Assembly (NCBI GenBank): GCA_040387835.1
Contig: JAZKCZ010000002.1
Span: 645,818-709,817, forward strand
Length of the DNA: 64,000 nt
Direction: 5' to 3'
Origin: Myxococcota bacterium
Lineage (GTDB): Bacteria > Myxococcota > UBA727 > JABDBI01
The translations under genes and the position numbers were made by a program. Within the stretch, counting starts at the first letter, position 1; each line of letters opens with the position of its first letter. Positions 45,268 through 53,417 of the stretch are shown piece by piece. The notes beneath the pieces were generated by a model. The model did no database searches. It saw only the letters and a program-made list of their open reading frames with translations, and was not told where the DNA came from.

Positions 45268-47100
45268 ATGCGTTTAGTTACCATCATCGGAGTGATTTTG
45301 TTTTCTGTTTGTGGCTGTAAAAGCAGCAACCAGAACCTACTACCCAATAGCTCGCCCTGTATTCATGCGAACCAGTGCCAAAGCAACATTTGTTGTGGAA
45401 CTCCAGGAAATGGAGCAACTTGTAGCGCCGGTTGCACGAAACCTCAAACCGGCGGCTTAGATTTTTGCAATGCCGGTGAGCGTCCCATGCTGGTCACCAA
45501 CGCATCCACAAAGGATGTTTGGCTTGGGCTAACCAGCGGCTCCATTTCTTGTAAGAGTCAGACAGACTGCCTAGACTTCGGCGGAACTTGCACTCCGACC
45601 ACCTTAACCCCAGGCCCTCACGGCCAAACAGTTTCCGGGGTTTGCACTTGTAGCACAACTAACGCGGGTACAACCGGATGTGGTAATTTGGCGAGCTGCG
45701 CTATCCAAACCAATGTTACCGGTGCATTGACGCCTCCACCTTCGGGAACAACGCTGCATTTCTGTTTTTGGAATCCACCAAGAATCGTGGGTCAAAGCCA
45801 GGCAATACCATCCGCGCACATGCCGAATCAAGGCGACACTCTAAAAATTTGCTTCCCTTCCCCAAAGACGACCGGAGGCAACTTCCAATGGAGTGGCAAT
45901 ATGTTCGCACGACACGGATGTGACGCAAATGGACAAAACTGCGCTTCAGCGGACTGTGCAGTCAATGTTTTAGCCAGCAGCAACCAGGCTTTGCCATACT
46001 GCCCCAACGCTCTATGCCCGTCAGGCTGCACCGGGGACGAATGTCCTAAAAACTGCACTCTCGACAATCCATGCGGGCCAAGCCATAAAGTCGCACCTGG
46101 CAGCACTTACGAAAAGGAATGTCCCAATGACGGCACCTGTGCGCCACAAACCGGTCTATGCAATCTGGGCGAAGGCGGACAGCCTCCTGCAACCTTGGCC
46201 GAGTTCACTTTAACAGGCACAGATTTTTATGACGTCAGCGTTATTAACGGTATCAACATGGGCATTTCAATGGCCCCCGATTTGAGCTTTGCAGCCACCG
46301 ATCAAAGTAATCCGTATACCTGTGGTACCCCAGGTGCTAAAACCCAAGCGAGCGGGCAAAGCTATCTAAAGCCCTGTCCCTGGACAGTTAACTTAACAAT
46401 CGACAAGTTAGGAGATCAAACTAATTTGCTGAGGCAAGTGTTACCTGTCTTAGTCAATCCTTTAGACACAGAATACCCCGCCTGCCCTTGTACAACTCCT
46501 GGCCAGGTCTGTGGATTAGCAATCAACGTCAAAAACACCACGCAAGCAAAATTTGTTCAGACTTGTGGCACAGATTTAAAAGCATATTGGACGGCTGATC
46601 AAATATGCGGAACTATAGCTCCCGGTGGTACAACCCTAACTAATCTGTATCCGCTTCCTTGCACCACCGACGGATCAACAAACCAAAATGCGATGCAAAC
46701 ACACATGATAAACCTGTTGGGTTGTATTGGTGCAGACGGATTTTCTTGCTATCAAACGGGTGCTCAATGCGGCGCAAGCGCGCAAAGTATAACTAACCTC
46801 CCCGGGACTTCAATCGGATGCGGCTGTCCTACTGCCCAGGGAAACCCCTACCTAGGCACAGTTTGGCCGCAACCAGGGCCTGCTGTCACCAACAACTGCA
46901 CCAACTCGAATCCTGATTGGGTAGAATACATTCAACCTTGGATCGCGCCTTTGAAAACCACGTGCCCAACAGCATACACCTTCCCATATGATGACGTGAC
47001 CTCAACCTTCACCTGCCAGGCAAGCGCAGCGACCAAAACTGCAGGCTCTGCACCAGGTTATTACGTTAATTTCTTCGACACGACCTACGTCATGCCCTAA
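45268..47100 (+). CDS. Thaumatin-like lipoprotein
   Basis: 610 residues. Lipoprotein signal (lipobox FSVCGC region, Cys about 16), a Cys-rich segment (about 28-60), and a large thaumatin-like domain. Diagnostic pieces are DVWLGLTSG near the start, FQWSGNMFARHGC with a following ADC, PPATLAEFTLTG, DFYDVSVINGINMGISMAP, and a final CPTAYTFPYDDVTSTFTC with YYVNFFD. These match plant thaumatins (PPATLAEF, FYDVSxVDGxN, YSYAYDD) in order. Inserted between them are extra Cys-rich loops, making it longer than the usual 200-residue domain. Function unknown; thaumatin-like proteins bind or hydrolyse beta-glucans or act against fungi. Confidence 0.82.
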   Translation: MRLVTIIGVILFSVCGCKSSNQNLLPNSSPCIHANQCQSNICCGTPGNGATCSAGCTKPQTGGLDFCNAGERPMLVTNASTKDVWLGLTSGSISCKSQTDCLDFGGTCTPTTLTPGPHGQTVSGVCTCSTTNAGTTGCGNLASCAIQTNVTGALTPPPSGTTLHFCFWNPPRIVGQSQAIPSAHMPNQGDTLKICFPSPKTTGGNFQWSGNMFARHGCDANGQNCASADCAVNVLASSNQALPYCPNALCPSGCTGDECPKNCTLDNPCGPSHKVAPGSTYEKECPNDGTCAPQTGLCNLGEGGQPPATLAEFTLTGTDFYDVSVINGINMGISMAPDLSFAATDQSNPYTCGTPGAKTQASGQSYLKPCPWTVNLTIDKLGDQTNLLRQVLPVLVNPLDTEYPACPCTTPGQVCGLAINVKNTTQAKFVQTCGTDLKAYWTADQICGTIAPGGTTLTNLYPLPCTTDGSTNQNAMQTHMINLLGCIGADGFSCYQTGAQCGASAQSITNLPGTSIGCGCPTAQGNPYLGTVWPQPGPAVTNNCTNSNPDWVEYIQPWIAPLKTTCPTAYTFPYDDVTSTFTCQASAATKTAGSAPGYYVNFFDTTYVMP

Positions 47101-47106
47101 CACCCG

Positions 47107-47135
47107 TTGCGCGCTTTTCCAGCAGGTGCTAATTC
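47107..47135 (+). promoter_or_regulatory. Candidate promoter of feoAB
   Basis: TTGCGC (47107-47112), 17 nt, TAATTC (47130-47135). A start near 47142 would be within the Fur-box palindrome and within a few nt of the feoA ATG. Confidence 0.35.
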
Positions 47136-47158
47136 CTATTGAGAATGATTCTCAATAG
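47136..47158 (+). promoter_or_regulatory. Fur-box-like operator overlapping the feoA start
   Basis: A perfect 23-bp palindrome, CTATTGAGAAT-G-ATTCTCAATAG, matching the A/T-rich GAGAATNATTCTC type of Fur operator. It covers the ATG of feoA (47145-47147). Iron-loaded Fur bound here would block the promoter just upstream. Confidence 0.8.
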
Positions 47159-47387
47159 CCCGATACTCCTGCATAAGCTTCAAGTTGGCCAAAGTGGCCT
47201 TTTGAAATGTCAGGTGAAAAGCCAGCCATCTCTGGAGCAACAGCGCCTCGAAGAGCTCGGGTTTGTGGATGGTGCGCAGGTGAAATTACTGCGCAAAGGC
47301 CCTATGGGGAGCCCGCTATTATTCGAAATTAGTGGCACAAAAATTGGTATTCGCAGGGAAGAAGCTGCGTGGTTTGAGGTTATATAA
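47145..47387 (+). CDS. feoA: Ferrous iron transport protein FeoA
   Basis: 80 residues of SH3-like fold: LHKLQVGQSGLLKC, then EQQRLEELGFVDGAQVKLLRK and FEISGTKIGIRREEA. The ATG at 47145 lies inside the Fur-box palindrome; a TTG two codons earlier is the only other start. No Shine-Dalgarno is visible. Its stop overlaps feoB by 1 nt. Confidence 0.92.
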   Translation: MILNSPILLHKLQVGQSGLLKCQVKSQPSLEQQRLEELGFVDGAQVKLLRKGPMGSPLLFEISGTKIGIRREEAAWFEVI

Positions 47388-49138
47388 TGCGGCGCGTGCT
47401 ACTCATAGGCAATCCTAATGCCGGTAAAAGTTCATTGTTCGAAGCTTTAACCGGGCAATGCTCTAAAGTTGCTAACCATGCAGGCGTGACGGTCGAAGAA
47501 CAAGAAGCTGACTGCTATCTGCCGTCAGGTCATCATATTCAATTGGTCGATTTACCTGGGCTGTACAGCCTAAAAGCTTTTTCTGACGAAGAGCGCATTG
47601 CATTAAGAGTGCTTCAGGATGTCGATAGCCAAGCGGATTTAATTTTATTTGTTATGGACGCCACTCAGCTGAGGCGTAACCTTTTTTTGCTAACCGAACT
47701 GATTGATGCAAATCAGGGTCCTATTTTGGTGGCTTTAACCCAAATGGATGAAGCCCGAAGACTTGGAATCGACATTCAGATAGAGCTTTTAAGCAGGCGA
47801 CTCGGTGTGCCGATGATCCCCGTGTCTAGCCGCACAGGGGAAGGTATTTCGGCGCTGCAATCGGCTATTGTTTCACCAATTGAACCTCTGCTTGCCAGTG
47901 TCGCCTCGCCTGAGTCTCCTAAAATACGTTACGCGGAAATCGATGCTTTGCTTGCAGGCATTGAAAGCAAGAAAGTTGGTCCTAAATGGGAAGCGGACGA
48001 TTTGCTGCTGCATCCATTTTGGGGATTATTGGTTCTTGCAGGTATTTTTGGAGCGCTCTTTTTGACCCTGTTTGCCTTGGGAAAACCCATGGCTGATTTT
48101 TTGCAAAGCACTTTCGACGTATTTGGCAGTGAACTTTTGAGCTCGCTCACGGGGTATCCGCTGCTTGCTTCTTTGTTGGTTGACGGGGTTATCGCCGGGG
48201 TTGGCACGCTGGTGGCTTTTGTGCCGCTCATTGCCCTGTTGTTCTTTCTTTTAGGCATTTTGGAAGAAAGTGGCTATTTAGCGCGGGCGACTTTTTTGCT
48301 CGATCGGCCAATGTCTAGAGCGGGGCTTTCGGGCAGGGCGTTTGTCCCGATGCTTTCTGGTTTTGCGTGCGCCATCCCGGCCATCATGTCGACGCGCGTG
48401 ATCCGCTCTAAGAAGAGCCGGTTCATTGCCATGTTTGTCATACCGTTTTTGTCTTGCTCTGCCAGGCTACCTTTGTATGCGCTGTTGATCGCAGCGTTCT
48501 TTCCAGCTTGGCAGGGCGCGCTGGTGATGCTCGGGCTTTATGCTCTTGGAGTCGTGGCGGCGTTATTATCCGGTTATTTTTTGAAGCGCTTTTGGTTCAA
48601 GATTCAAAGCGACGAGCTGATACTTGAGCTGCCCGGCTATCGCATGCCGCGGTTTAAGCATTTGGCTCGCCATGTTAAAACACAAGTTGGCTCGTTTTTG
48701 AAACAAGCTGGCACGCTAATTTTAAGCATGAGCGTTTTAATGTGGGCGCTATTTCACTTTCCTTTGGGTGCACCGATTGAGCTTAGTTACGCTGGTAAAC
48801 TGGGCCACTGGCTTGAGCCTTTAATCACTCCGTTGGGTTTTGACTGGAAAATCGGCATTGGCCTGCTGGCAAGCTTCAGCGCGCGGGAAGTGATGGTTTC
48901 TACTTTAGGGGTTATTTACGGTTTAGATGCGAATTGGGCTTTGGCCTATTCACCTTTGGTCGCCGTATCGTTGCTCGTATTTTTTGCCTTGGCGATGCAA
49001 TGCACCAGCACGTTGGCAATCATGCGCAGAGAAACCCAAACCTGGAGCTGGCCACTGGCGCAGTTTGTTTTCATGACCTCACTTGCCTGGCTGTCATCAT
49101 TCGTAATTTTCCAGACTGGGAGCGCGCTTGGGTATTGA
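47387..49138 (+). CDS. feoB: Ferrous iron transporter FeoB
   Basis: 583 residues, at the short end for FeoB. N-terminal G domain: GNPNAGKSSLFEALTG (G1), LVDLPGLYSL (G3) and LTQMDEA in the G4 position (family NxxD, here TQMD, a change at the Asn). The membrane part contains LGILEESGYLARATFLLDR and the Cys-containing GFACAIPAIMSTRVI, as in the family, and IPFLSCSARLPLY. Imports Fe2+. Part of the Fur-type controlled feoAB operon. Confidence 0.93.
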   Translation: MRRVLLIGNPNAGKSSLFEALTGQCSKVANHAGVTVEEQEADCYLPSGHHIQLVDLPGLYSLKAFSDEERIALRVLQDVDSQADLILFVMDATQLRRNLFLLTELIDANQGPILVALTQMDEARRLGIDIQIELLSRRLGVPMIPVSSRTGEGISALQSAIVSPIEPLLASVASPESPKIRYAEIDALLAGIESKKVGPKWEADDLLLHPFWGLLVLAGIFGALFLTLFALGKPMADFLQSTFDVFGSELLSSLTGYPLLASLLVDGVIAGVGTLVAFVPLIALLFFLLGILEESGYLARATFLLDRPMSRAGLSGRAFVPMLSGFACAIPAIMSTRVIRSKKSRFIAMFVIPFLSCSARLPLYALLIAAFFPAWQGALVMLGLYALGVVAALLSGYFLKRFWFKIQSDELILELPGYRMPRFKHLARHVKTQVGSFLKQAGTLILSMSVLMWALFHFPLGAPIELSYAGKLGHWLEPLITPLGFDWKIGIGLLASFSAREVMVSTLGVIYGLDANWALAYSPLVAVSLLVFFALAMQCTSTLAIMRRETQTWSWPLAQFVFMTSLAWLSSFVIFQTGSALGY

Positions 49139-49262
49139 TATTGTTATCACTGCCCTGATTGTCGCTGTGGCCGCTTATGATCTAGGCCGGCGATACCTAT
49201 GGACCAATCAAAAGCCCAGGAGCGAAATAGTCCAAATCAAGCGCTCGCATCGGCGCGCTTAA
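49128..49262 (+). CDS. Possible 44-residue membrane peptide after feoB
   Basis: An open frame from TTG overlaps the feoB end by 11 nt and encodes one hydrophobic helix (IVITALIVAVAAYDLG) then a basic tail. Short single-helix proteins often follow feoB. It overlaps the convergent phosphomevalonate kinase gene by 66 nt, and the start codon is weak, so this is tentative. Confidence 0.3.
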   Translation: MGIDIVITALIVAVAAYDLGRRYLWTNQKPRSEIVQIKRSHRRA

Positions 49263-50063
49263 AGCGTTTTTAAAATGGTTTTGCCGCTCAGGTGGGATAA
49301 AGCACAGGGAAATATCTCCACCACCGGCACCTGATGGCTTACTAAAACCACCATGCTCGTTTGCTAATCCTTGAAGATTGCGCTGCTCTTGGCTGATAAT
49401 CGGAATGCCTGCTTCGCTTCCAAGACGACTCAGCAACTCAAGATTTTTGCTGACGATACTCGCCAACGAATCGAATCCGCACGTGCCAGTATAAAAACTC
49501 TGCAACTCATTCGTCAGCGCGCCTAGTTCATCAATAATCGCAGCATACTCATTGGATTTGGCTGCCTTAAAATCCAACACCTGCTTTAGAAAAGACCGAG
49601 TATTTTGCGAATTACCCACAAAAACGGTCATTAAATATTCAGCTGCTTCCTTCGACGGAATCAAAGGTGTCGCCTCGCCCTGCTGAAACCGAATCAGCCC
49701 GCCGTAAAATGAGGCCGCAACATCGATTCCTGAACCCAGGCCGGCGGAAAAACGTTTGTGACCTTGCAATGCGAGCCGGTATGCGTCCTCCGAATCAATC
49801 AACGCCGCCATGCAAACAGCGCTGGCTGCGGAAGAGCCCAGGCCCAGTTTATAAGCCCCTTCTTTCAACGCGCTCGAATCAATGGCGAAATGCGCGTCGG
49901 CGTCAGGCGTTTTGATTGCGCTCCACAACTCTGAGCGATGGATTTTGGATGAAGGTTTCAGAAAAACCCTGCGCCCAACAGCCATGGCAAGACCTGCATG
50001 CCCTTCGAGCACCGCATATTCACCAGCGAGAACCAGCTTTCCAGGTGCGCTAATTTCGATCAT
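49197..50063 (-). CDS. GHMP kinase, likely phosphomevalonate kinase
   Basis: 288 residues. Start MIEISAPGKLVLAGEYAVLEG is the typical phosphomevalonate kinase opening (mevalonate kinase has GEHAVVYG). GLGSSAASAV is the GHMP ATP loop, and GAGGGDISLCF the C-terminal motif. Together with mvaD (4-nt ATGA overlap) it would form part of the mevalonate route to isopentenyl diphosphate. Mevalonate kinase, HMG-CoA synthase and reductase are not in the window. Confidence 0.82.
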   Translation of the reverse strand: MIEISAPGKLVLAGEYAVLEGHAGLAMAVGRRVFLKPSSKIHRSELWSAIKTPDADAHFAIDSSALKEGAYKLGLGSSAASAVCMAALIDSEDAYRLALQGHKRFSAGLGSGIDVAASFYGGLIRFQQGEATPLIPSKEAAEYLMTVFVGNSQNTRSFLKQVLDFKAAKSNEYAAIIDELGALTNELQSFYTGTCGFDSLASIVSKNLELLSRLGSEAGIPIISQEQRNLQGLANEHGGFSKPSGAGGGDISLCFIPPERQNHFKNALSAPMRALDLDYFAPGLLIGP

Positions 50064-51004
50064 AGCAAATAGGCTCCGGGGCCTGGCCCTGCCAAGGTGA
50101 CGCCTGATACCCCTACAATATTCGAGAGTTCTCTTTGTAAAGCTTCTGCATTTTTTTGCTCACACAGTACTTTGACATGCGGCCCCGCATCTAAAGTAAA
50201 GTAAGCCGGAAGGCCTTGTTGCCTGAGCGAGTGCACCGCGGCCATGACTGTTAAGCTTAAGGGCTCGAAATACCATAGACCTGGTTGAGCGGCCATCAGA
50301 CTCGCATGCATTTTAAGCGTGGAGTGCTCGACCAGCCTGCCCAGCGCGTCGAAATCGCCCGCTTGAATTGCCGCCAAAGCACCATCTAAATCCGCCTGAT
50401 GCGTGCTCACCCAAGCTGGGTAATAAGGCGATGTCTGTGCTGTCAGATTCATGGCCTCCCGGGAATCGATCGCCTTTTGTTTACGACTGCATGATACGAC
50501 CACTAAACACAAATCCAGCGGCGCGTCTAAAACAGGTTCTGCATAACCTGCCGTGTGCATGCGTGCCAAGCCGGGAAAAATGCTGCGCGCAGCTGACCCA
50601 GATCCAATACGAGCCAACTCGCTTAAAGCTTTACCATCTAAATCCAGGCCAAAAAACTTCGCCCCAGCCAGCGCAAGAGCTGCGAATCCAGACGCCGAAG
50701 ATGCGAGACCAGCACTGGTTGGCACATGGTTTTCAGAAGCAACGGCGCATTTAAATGATTTGCCTGAAAGCAGCCGGAGATGACCAAGAAATTGAGCGAC
50801 CCGATAAAATCGTTCACCAGACTCCGCTTGTCCATCTAAAATCAAACTGTCTGATTCTGCCAGGCTCAAAGTTGTTTTGGTGTAAAACGCATCCAGTGTG
50901 AGCGATAAAGACCCAGTCGCTGGTAGATTATTCTGCTGCTGCGCTTTGCCCCAATATTTGATGAGCGCAATATTGGTATGGGCGATGGCGCTAACAGGAT
51001 TCAT
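50060..51004 (-). CDS. mvaD: Diphosphomevalonate decarboxylase
   Basis: 314 residues. AHTNIALIKYWGK at the N-terminus is the family signature. The ATP loop is PTSAGLASSASGFAAL, and GSGSAARSIFPGL follows. The Asp in TLDAGPHVKVL matches the catalytic Asp. Makes isopentenyl diphosphate from mevalonate diphosphate. The ATG at 51004 is the only start giving a family-like N-terminus; it directly abuts the CCA end of tRNA-Cys, leaving no room for a Shine-Dalgarno sequence outside the tRNA. Confidence 0.93.
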   Translation of the reverse strand: MNPVSAIAHTNIALIKYWGKAQQQNNLPATGSLSLTLDAFYTKTTLSLAESDSLILDGQAESGERFYRVAQFLGHLRLLSGKSFKCAVASENHVPTSAGLASSASGFAALALAGAKFFGLDLDGKALSELARIGSGSAARSIFPGLARMHTAGYAEPVLDAPLDLCLVVVSCSRKQKAIDSREAMNLTAQTSPYYPAWVSTHQADLDGALAAIQAGDFDALGRLVEHSTLKMHASLMAAQPGLWYFEPLSLTVMAAVHSLRQQGLPAYFTLDAGPHVKVLCEQKNAEALQRELSNIVGVSGVTLAGPGPGAYLL

Positions 51005-51078
51005 TGGAGGTGCCGATCGGAATTGAACCGATGTACGCGGTTTTGCAGACCGCTCCCTAACCACTCGGGCACGGCACC
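51005..51078 (-). tRNA. tRNA-Cys (GCA)
   Basis: Minus strand, 74 nt including an encoded CCA. Acceptor GGTGCCG pairs with CGGCACC. D-arm region has the GAGTGGTTAGGG stretch. The anticodon loop TCTGCAAAA has GCA flanked by GCGG/CCGC. The T arm has GGTTCAATTCC with a CATCGG/CCGATC stem. The 3' CCA is directly followed by the mvaD ATG. Confidence 0.93.
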
Positions 51079-51093
51079 CTAAAGCTGCCCGAG

Positions 51094-51122
51094 GCTATGC
51101 CACAAGGCAGGAGACTGGTCAA
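51094..51122 (-). promoter_or_regulatory. Candidate promoter of tRNA-Cys and mvaD
   Basis: On the minus strand TTGACC (51117-51122), 17 nt, CATAGC (51094-51099). The tRNA 5' end is 15 nt after the -10 box. A single transcript would carry the tRNA, mvaD and the kinase gene. Confidence 0.45.
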
Positions 51123-51131
51123 CCAGCTAAT

Positions 51132-51217
51132 AAAAACCCCGTCATTGCGAGGAGCGAAGCGACGCGGCAATCCACCGCCTAAGGAGACATGGATTGCTTC
51201 GCTGCGCTCGCAATGAC
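51132..51217 (-). terminator. Paired REP elements acting as a likely terminator of the MazG-like gene
   Basis: Two inverted REP arms (51141-51174 and 51191-51217: GTCATTGCGAGGAGCG... and ...GCGCTCGCAATGAC) can form a long hairpin. On the minus strand it is followed by GGGG and five T residues (51132-51136). It lies between the MazG-like stop and the tRNA-Cys promoter. One arm matches the repeat at 2616-2650. Confidence 0.6.
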
Positions 51218-51219
51218 CA

Positions 51220-51513
51220 TTATGAGCGGATTTGGTTTTTTTCCCATTTTGCGCATTTGGTTTCGCTTTGTTTATGCAACATTTCTATGTCACCGCCTTG
51301 AGCGAAATAAATGGATAGCGCGACCAGCGTAATATCGATGCATTCGCCTAGAATTCCGTCAGGGCCGTGCGACTTGTGTTGAGAGCCGGATGCTTTTTCA
51401 TGGATTAGGACTTCCTGCGCCAACTCTCCTACTTCCTCTTGAAGCTTGACTATGCGTTGTAAAAGTGTTTTTTGTTCTACGCTGGAAAGTCTTTGTATGA
51501 GCTCATAATTCAT
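51220..51513 (-). CDS. MazG-like nucleotide pyrophosphohydrolase family protein
   Basis: 97 residues starting MNYELIQRLSSVEQ at 51513, with AAGGAGA upstream. The helix KLQEEVGELAQEVL carries the ExxE part and GECIDITLVALSIY the second ExxD-like metal-binding part of the all-alpha NTP pyrophosphatase fold. Probably hydrolyses a nucleotide; specificity unknown. Overlaps the CDF transporter gene by 11 nt. Confidence 0.7.
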   Translation of the reverse strand: MNYELIQRLSSVEQKTLLQRIVKLQEEVGELAQEVLIHEKASGSQHKSHGPDGILGECIDITLVALSIYFAQGGDIEMLHKQSETKCAKWEKNQIRS

Positions 51514-52375
51514 TGCACGCGTCTCCTTCGTTTTCGATCTCAAGTGTGACGTGCTGAAAGCCGAAATCACCCAACTCTTTTCGAATAGCGCACTTTAAAT
51601 CAGTCAGCGCGGCATTAGACAATTGGGGGGCCATCATCAAATGCGTGCTGAGGACATGGTGTCGACCGTCCAAAGACCATGCGCGCGTATCATGCACACT
51701 GGTCACTTCGGGGTGCTGCTGGATCAAACGATCAATCGCAGCCATATCCAGCTCATCAGGTGTCGATTGCAGAAAAATACGGAGCGTCTGACGCAGTCTT
51801 TTGCTGGCATTCCAAATCACCCATGCTGCCACCAGCAAAGCTAAAATCGGATCCAAAATCGGAAAATCCCAAAATTGCATCACAATGGCCACCACCAGCA
51901 CAGCAACCCAACCCAAAACATCTTCTAAAAAATGCAGCGACAGAACGCTTTCGTTAATGCTGTGACCATGGTGCAACTTAAAAGCCGCAAAGCCGTTGAA
52001 TGCGATGCCGATAATCGCCAGCCAAAGCATACCATCTGTATGAATGGCCTGCGGTTGCCAAATGCGAGGGATGGTCTCTCTTAAAATAAAGAGCGAGCCG
52101 AAAATCAAAATCAGACAGTTAATCAGCGCGCCTAGAAGCGAGAAGCGCTTGTAGCCGAACGAAAACCGAATATCTCTTTCCCGGTCAGAGAATTTTTCTA
52201 AATACCACGAGATGCCAATCGATAGGCTATCGCCCAAATCGTGAATGGCGTCACTGGCAATCGCCACACTATTGGTAAAAAACGCTCCAACAAGCTCAAC
52301 CAGCGCAAAAACCAGATTGAGCCAAAAGGCAACGAGAATATTATTTTGCTTTTTCAACCTGACTGTTTTCCACAA
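51503..52375 (-). CDS. Cation diffusion facilitator (CzcD-type) transporter
   Basis: 290 residues with six TM helices. AIASDAIHDLGDSLSIG on helix 2 (HxxxD) and LHFLEDVLGWVAVL on helix 5 (HxxED) are the metal sites of Zn/Co CDF exporters. A C-terminal cytoplasmic domain (about 205-290) follows, with HDTRAWSLDGRHHVLSTHL. Only non-ATG starts fit (TTG at 52375 or TTG at 52357), within the end of the neighbouring SRPBCC gene. Confidence 0.9.
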   Translation of the reverse strand: MWKTVRLKKQNNILVAFWLNLVFALVELVGAFFTNSVAIASDAIHDLGDSLSIGISWYLEKFSDRERDIRFSFGYKRFSLLGALINCLILIFGSLFILRETIPRIWQPQAIHTDGMLWLAIIGIAFNGFAAFKLHHGHSINESVLSLHFLEDVLGWVAVLVVAIVMQFWDFPILDPILALLVAAWVIWNASKRLRQTLRIFLQSTPDELDMAAIDRLIQQHPEVTSVHDTRAWSLDGRHHVLSTHLMMAPQLSNAALTDLKCAIRKELGDFGFQHVTLEIENEGDACNEL

Positions 52376-52892
52376 CCAGCTTCAACTTGGCAAGGCCTTT
52401 GTCAAAATCGGCTCCCAGCATGGCATCCATCATAAGCCCAAAGTAACGATGCACCGGGTTACCGCCAAGCTCGCTGGTGTTAGTCCAGGTCACCAAAGTA
52501 CCGCCGTCGCTCGGGGCGTAAATCATGGAACCTTTGGTAATCATGCCATCGTTGTTAAAGCCAATATCGTACCAGATGCCTTCGGCGGGCTCTGCTTTGG
52601 TTAAGGTCAAAACGCCGGAACCAATTTTTTCAGCCGTCCAGCTCATGTGGGCGCCGGTGCCGACTGAAGGTTCGGAATAAGTGTAAACCACGGTGGGATC
52701 CATCTCCTGGTTCCACGGCGCCCAAAGACTCCATTCCTTTAAATTAGCAACAAAGGGCTGTATCTGAGCGGGCGATGCTGCGATGACAATGCTTCTTTTA
52801 ACTTCCACTTTGGAAGGCAGTACAAAGCCAATCGCCACCAAAATCACCAGTAAAACTGCCACTGCAATGAGTGCTTTTTTGAGTATATTCAT
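52341..52892 (-). CDS. SRPBCC/polyketide-cyclase-like protein with membrane anchor
   Basis: 183 residues. One N-terminal TM helix (ALIAVAVLLVILVAIGFV), then an SRPBCC fold: KRSIVIAASPAQIQPFVANL, WSLWAPWNQ, and the C-terminal helix YFGLMMDAMLGADFDKGLAKLK. Such proteins bind small hydrophobic ligands; nothing here fixes the ligand. Divergent from the thioesterase gene. Confidence 0.8.
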   Translation of the reverse strand: MNILKKALIAVAVLLVILVAIGFVLPSKVEVKRSIVIAASPAQIQPFVANLKEWSLWAPWNQEMDPTVVYTYSEPSVGTGAHMSWTAEKIGSGVLTLTKAEPAEGIWYDIGFNNDGMITKGSMIYAPSDGGTLVTWTNTSELGGNPVHRYFGLMMDAMLGADFDKGLAKLKLVVENSQVEKAK

Positions 52893-52921
52893 GATAGAAC
52901 TGTCTCACACGGAGTGCATTC

Positions 52922-53404
52922 ATGGCAATAAAAACGGTAGAAAATACGCAGGTAGAAATGACGCAGCTGGTCCTGCCACAATTTGCCAACAGCATTGGCA
53001 CTGTATTCGGCGGCCAAATTTTAAGCTGGATGGACATATGCGCTGCAGTCTCAGCCGGCAGGCACGCGAGAATGCCCGTGGTCACCGCCTCAATCGATAG
53101 CGTCCACTTTATTCAGCCCATCAAACAAGGCCAAGTGGTCATTTTGAAAGCACAAGTCAATGCTGTTTTTTCAAGCAGCATGGAAGTTGGTGTCATTGTA
53201 ATTGCTGAAGATCCGCTCACAGGCGAAAGACATAAAGCATGCAGAGCCTATTGTACCTTTGTTGCTTTGGATGAATCCGGACATCCGAAAAAGCTGCCGG
53301 AGCTTAGCTCCAGCAACCCAGACGACATGCGTCGTGCACAATCTGCACACAAACGCAGAAGCGTCAGATTGGAAAGCAGGCCTCATCCGAATGAAGTTGG
53401 GTGA
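52922..53404 (+). CDS. Acyl-CoA thioesterase, hotdog fold (YciA/ACOT type)
   Basis: 160 residues. MTQLVLPQFANSIGTVFGGQILSWMD holds the Asn and the GG-to-Asp pattern of the family (NxxGxxFGGxLLxxxD), and DSVHFIQPIKQGQVV follows. Hydrolyses acyl-CoAs in the cytoplasm. The basic tail (AHKRRSVRLES) is family-typical. Ends convergent with the surface protein gene. Confidence 0.88.
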   Translation: MAIKTVENTQVEMTQLVLPQFANSIGTVFGGQILSWMDICAAVSAGRHARMPVVTASIDSVHFIQPIKQGQVVILKAQVNAVFSSSMEVGVIVIAEDPLTGERHKACRAYCTFVALDESGHPKKLPELSSSNPDDMRRAQSAHKRRSVRLESRPHPNEVG

Positions 53405-53417
53405 GACCTGACCCCAA

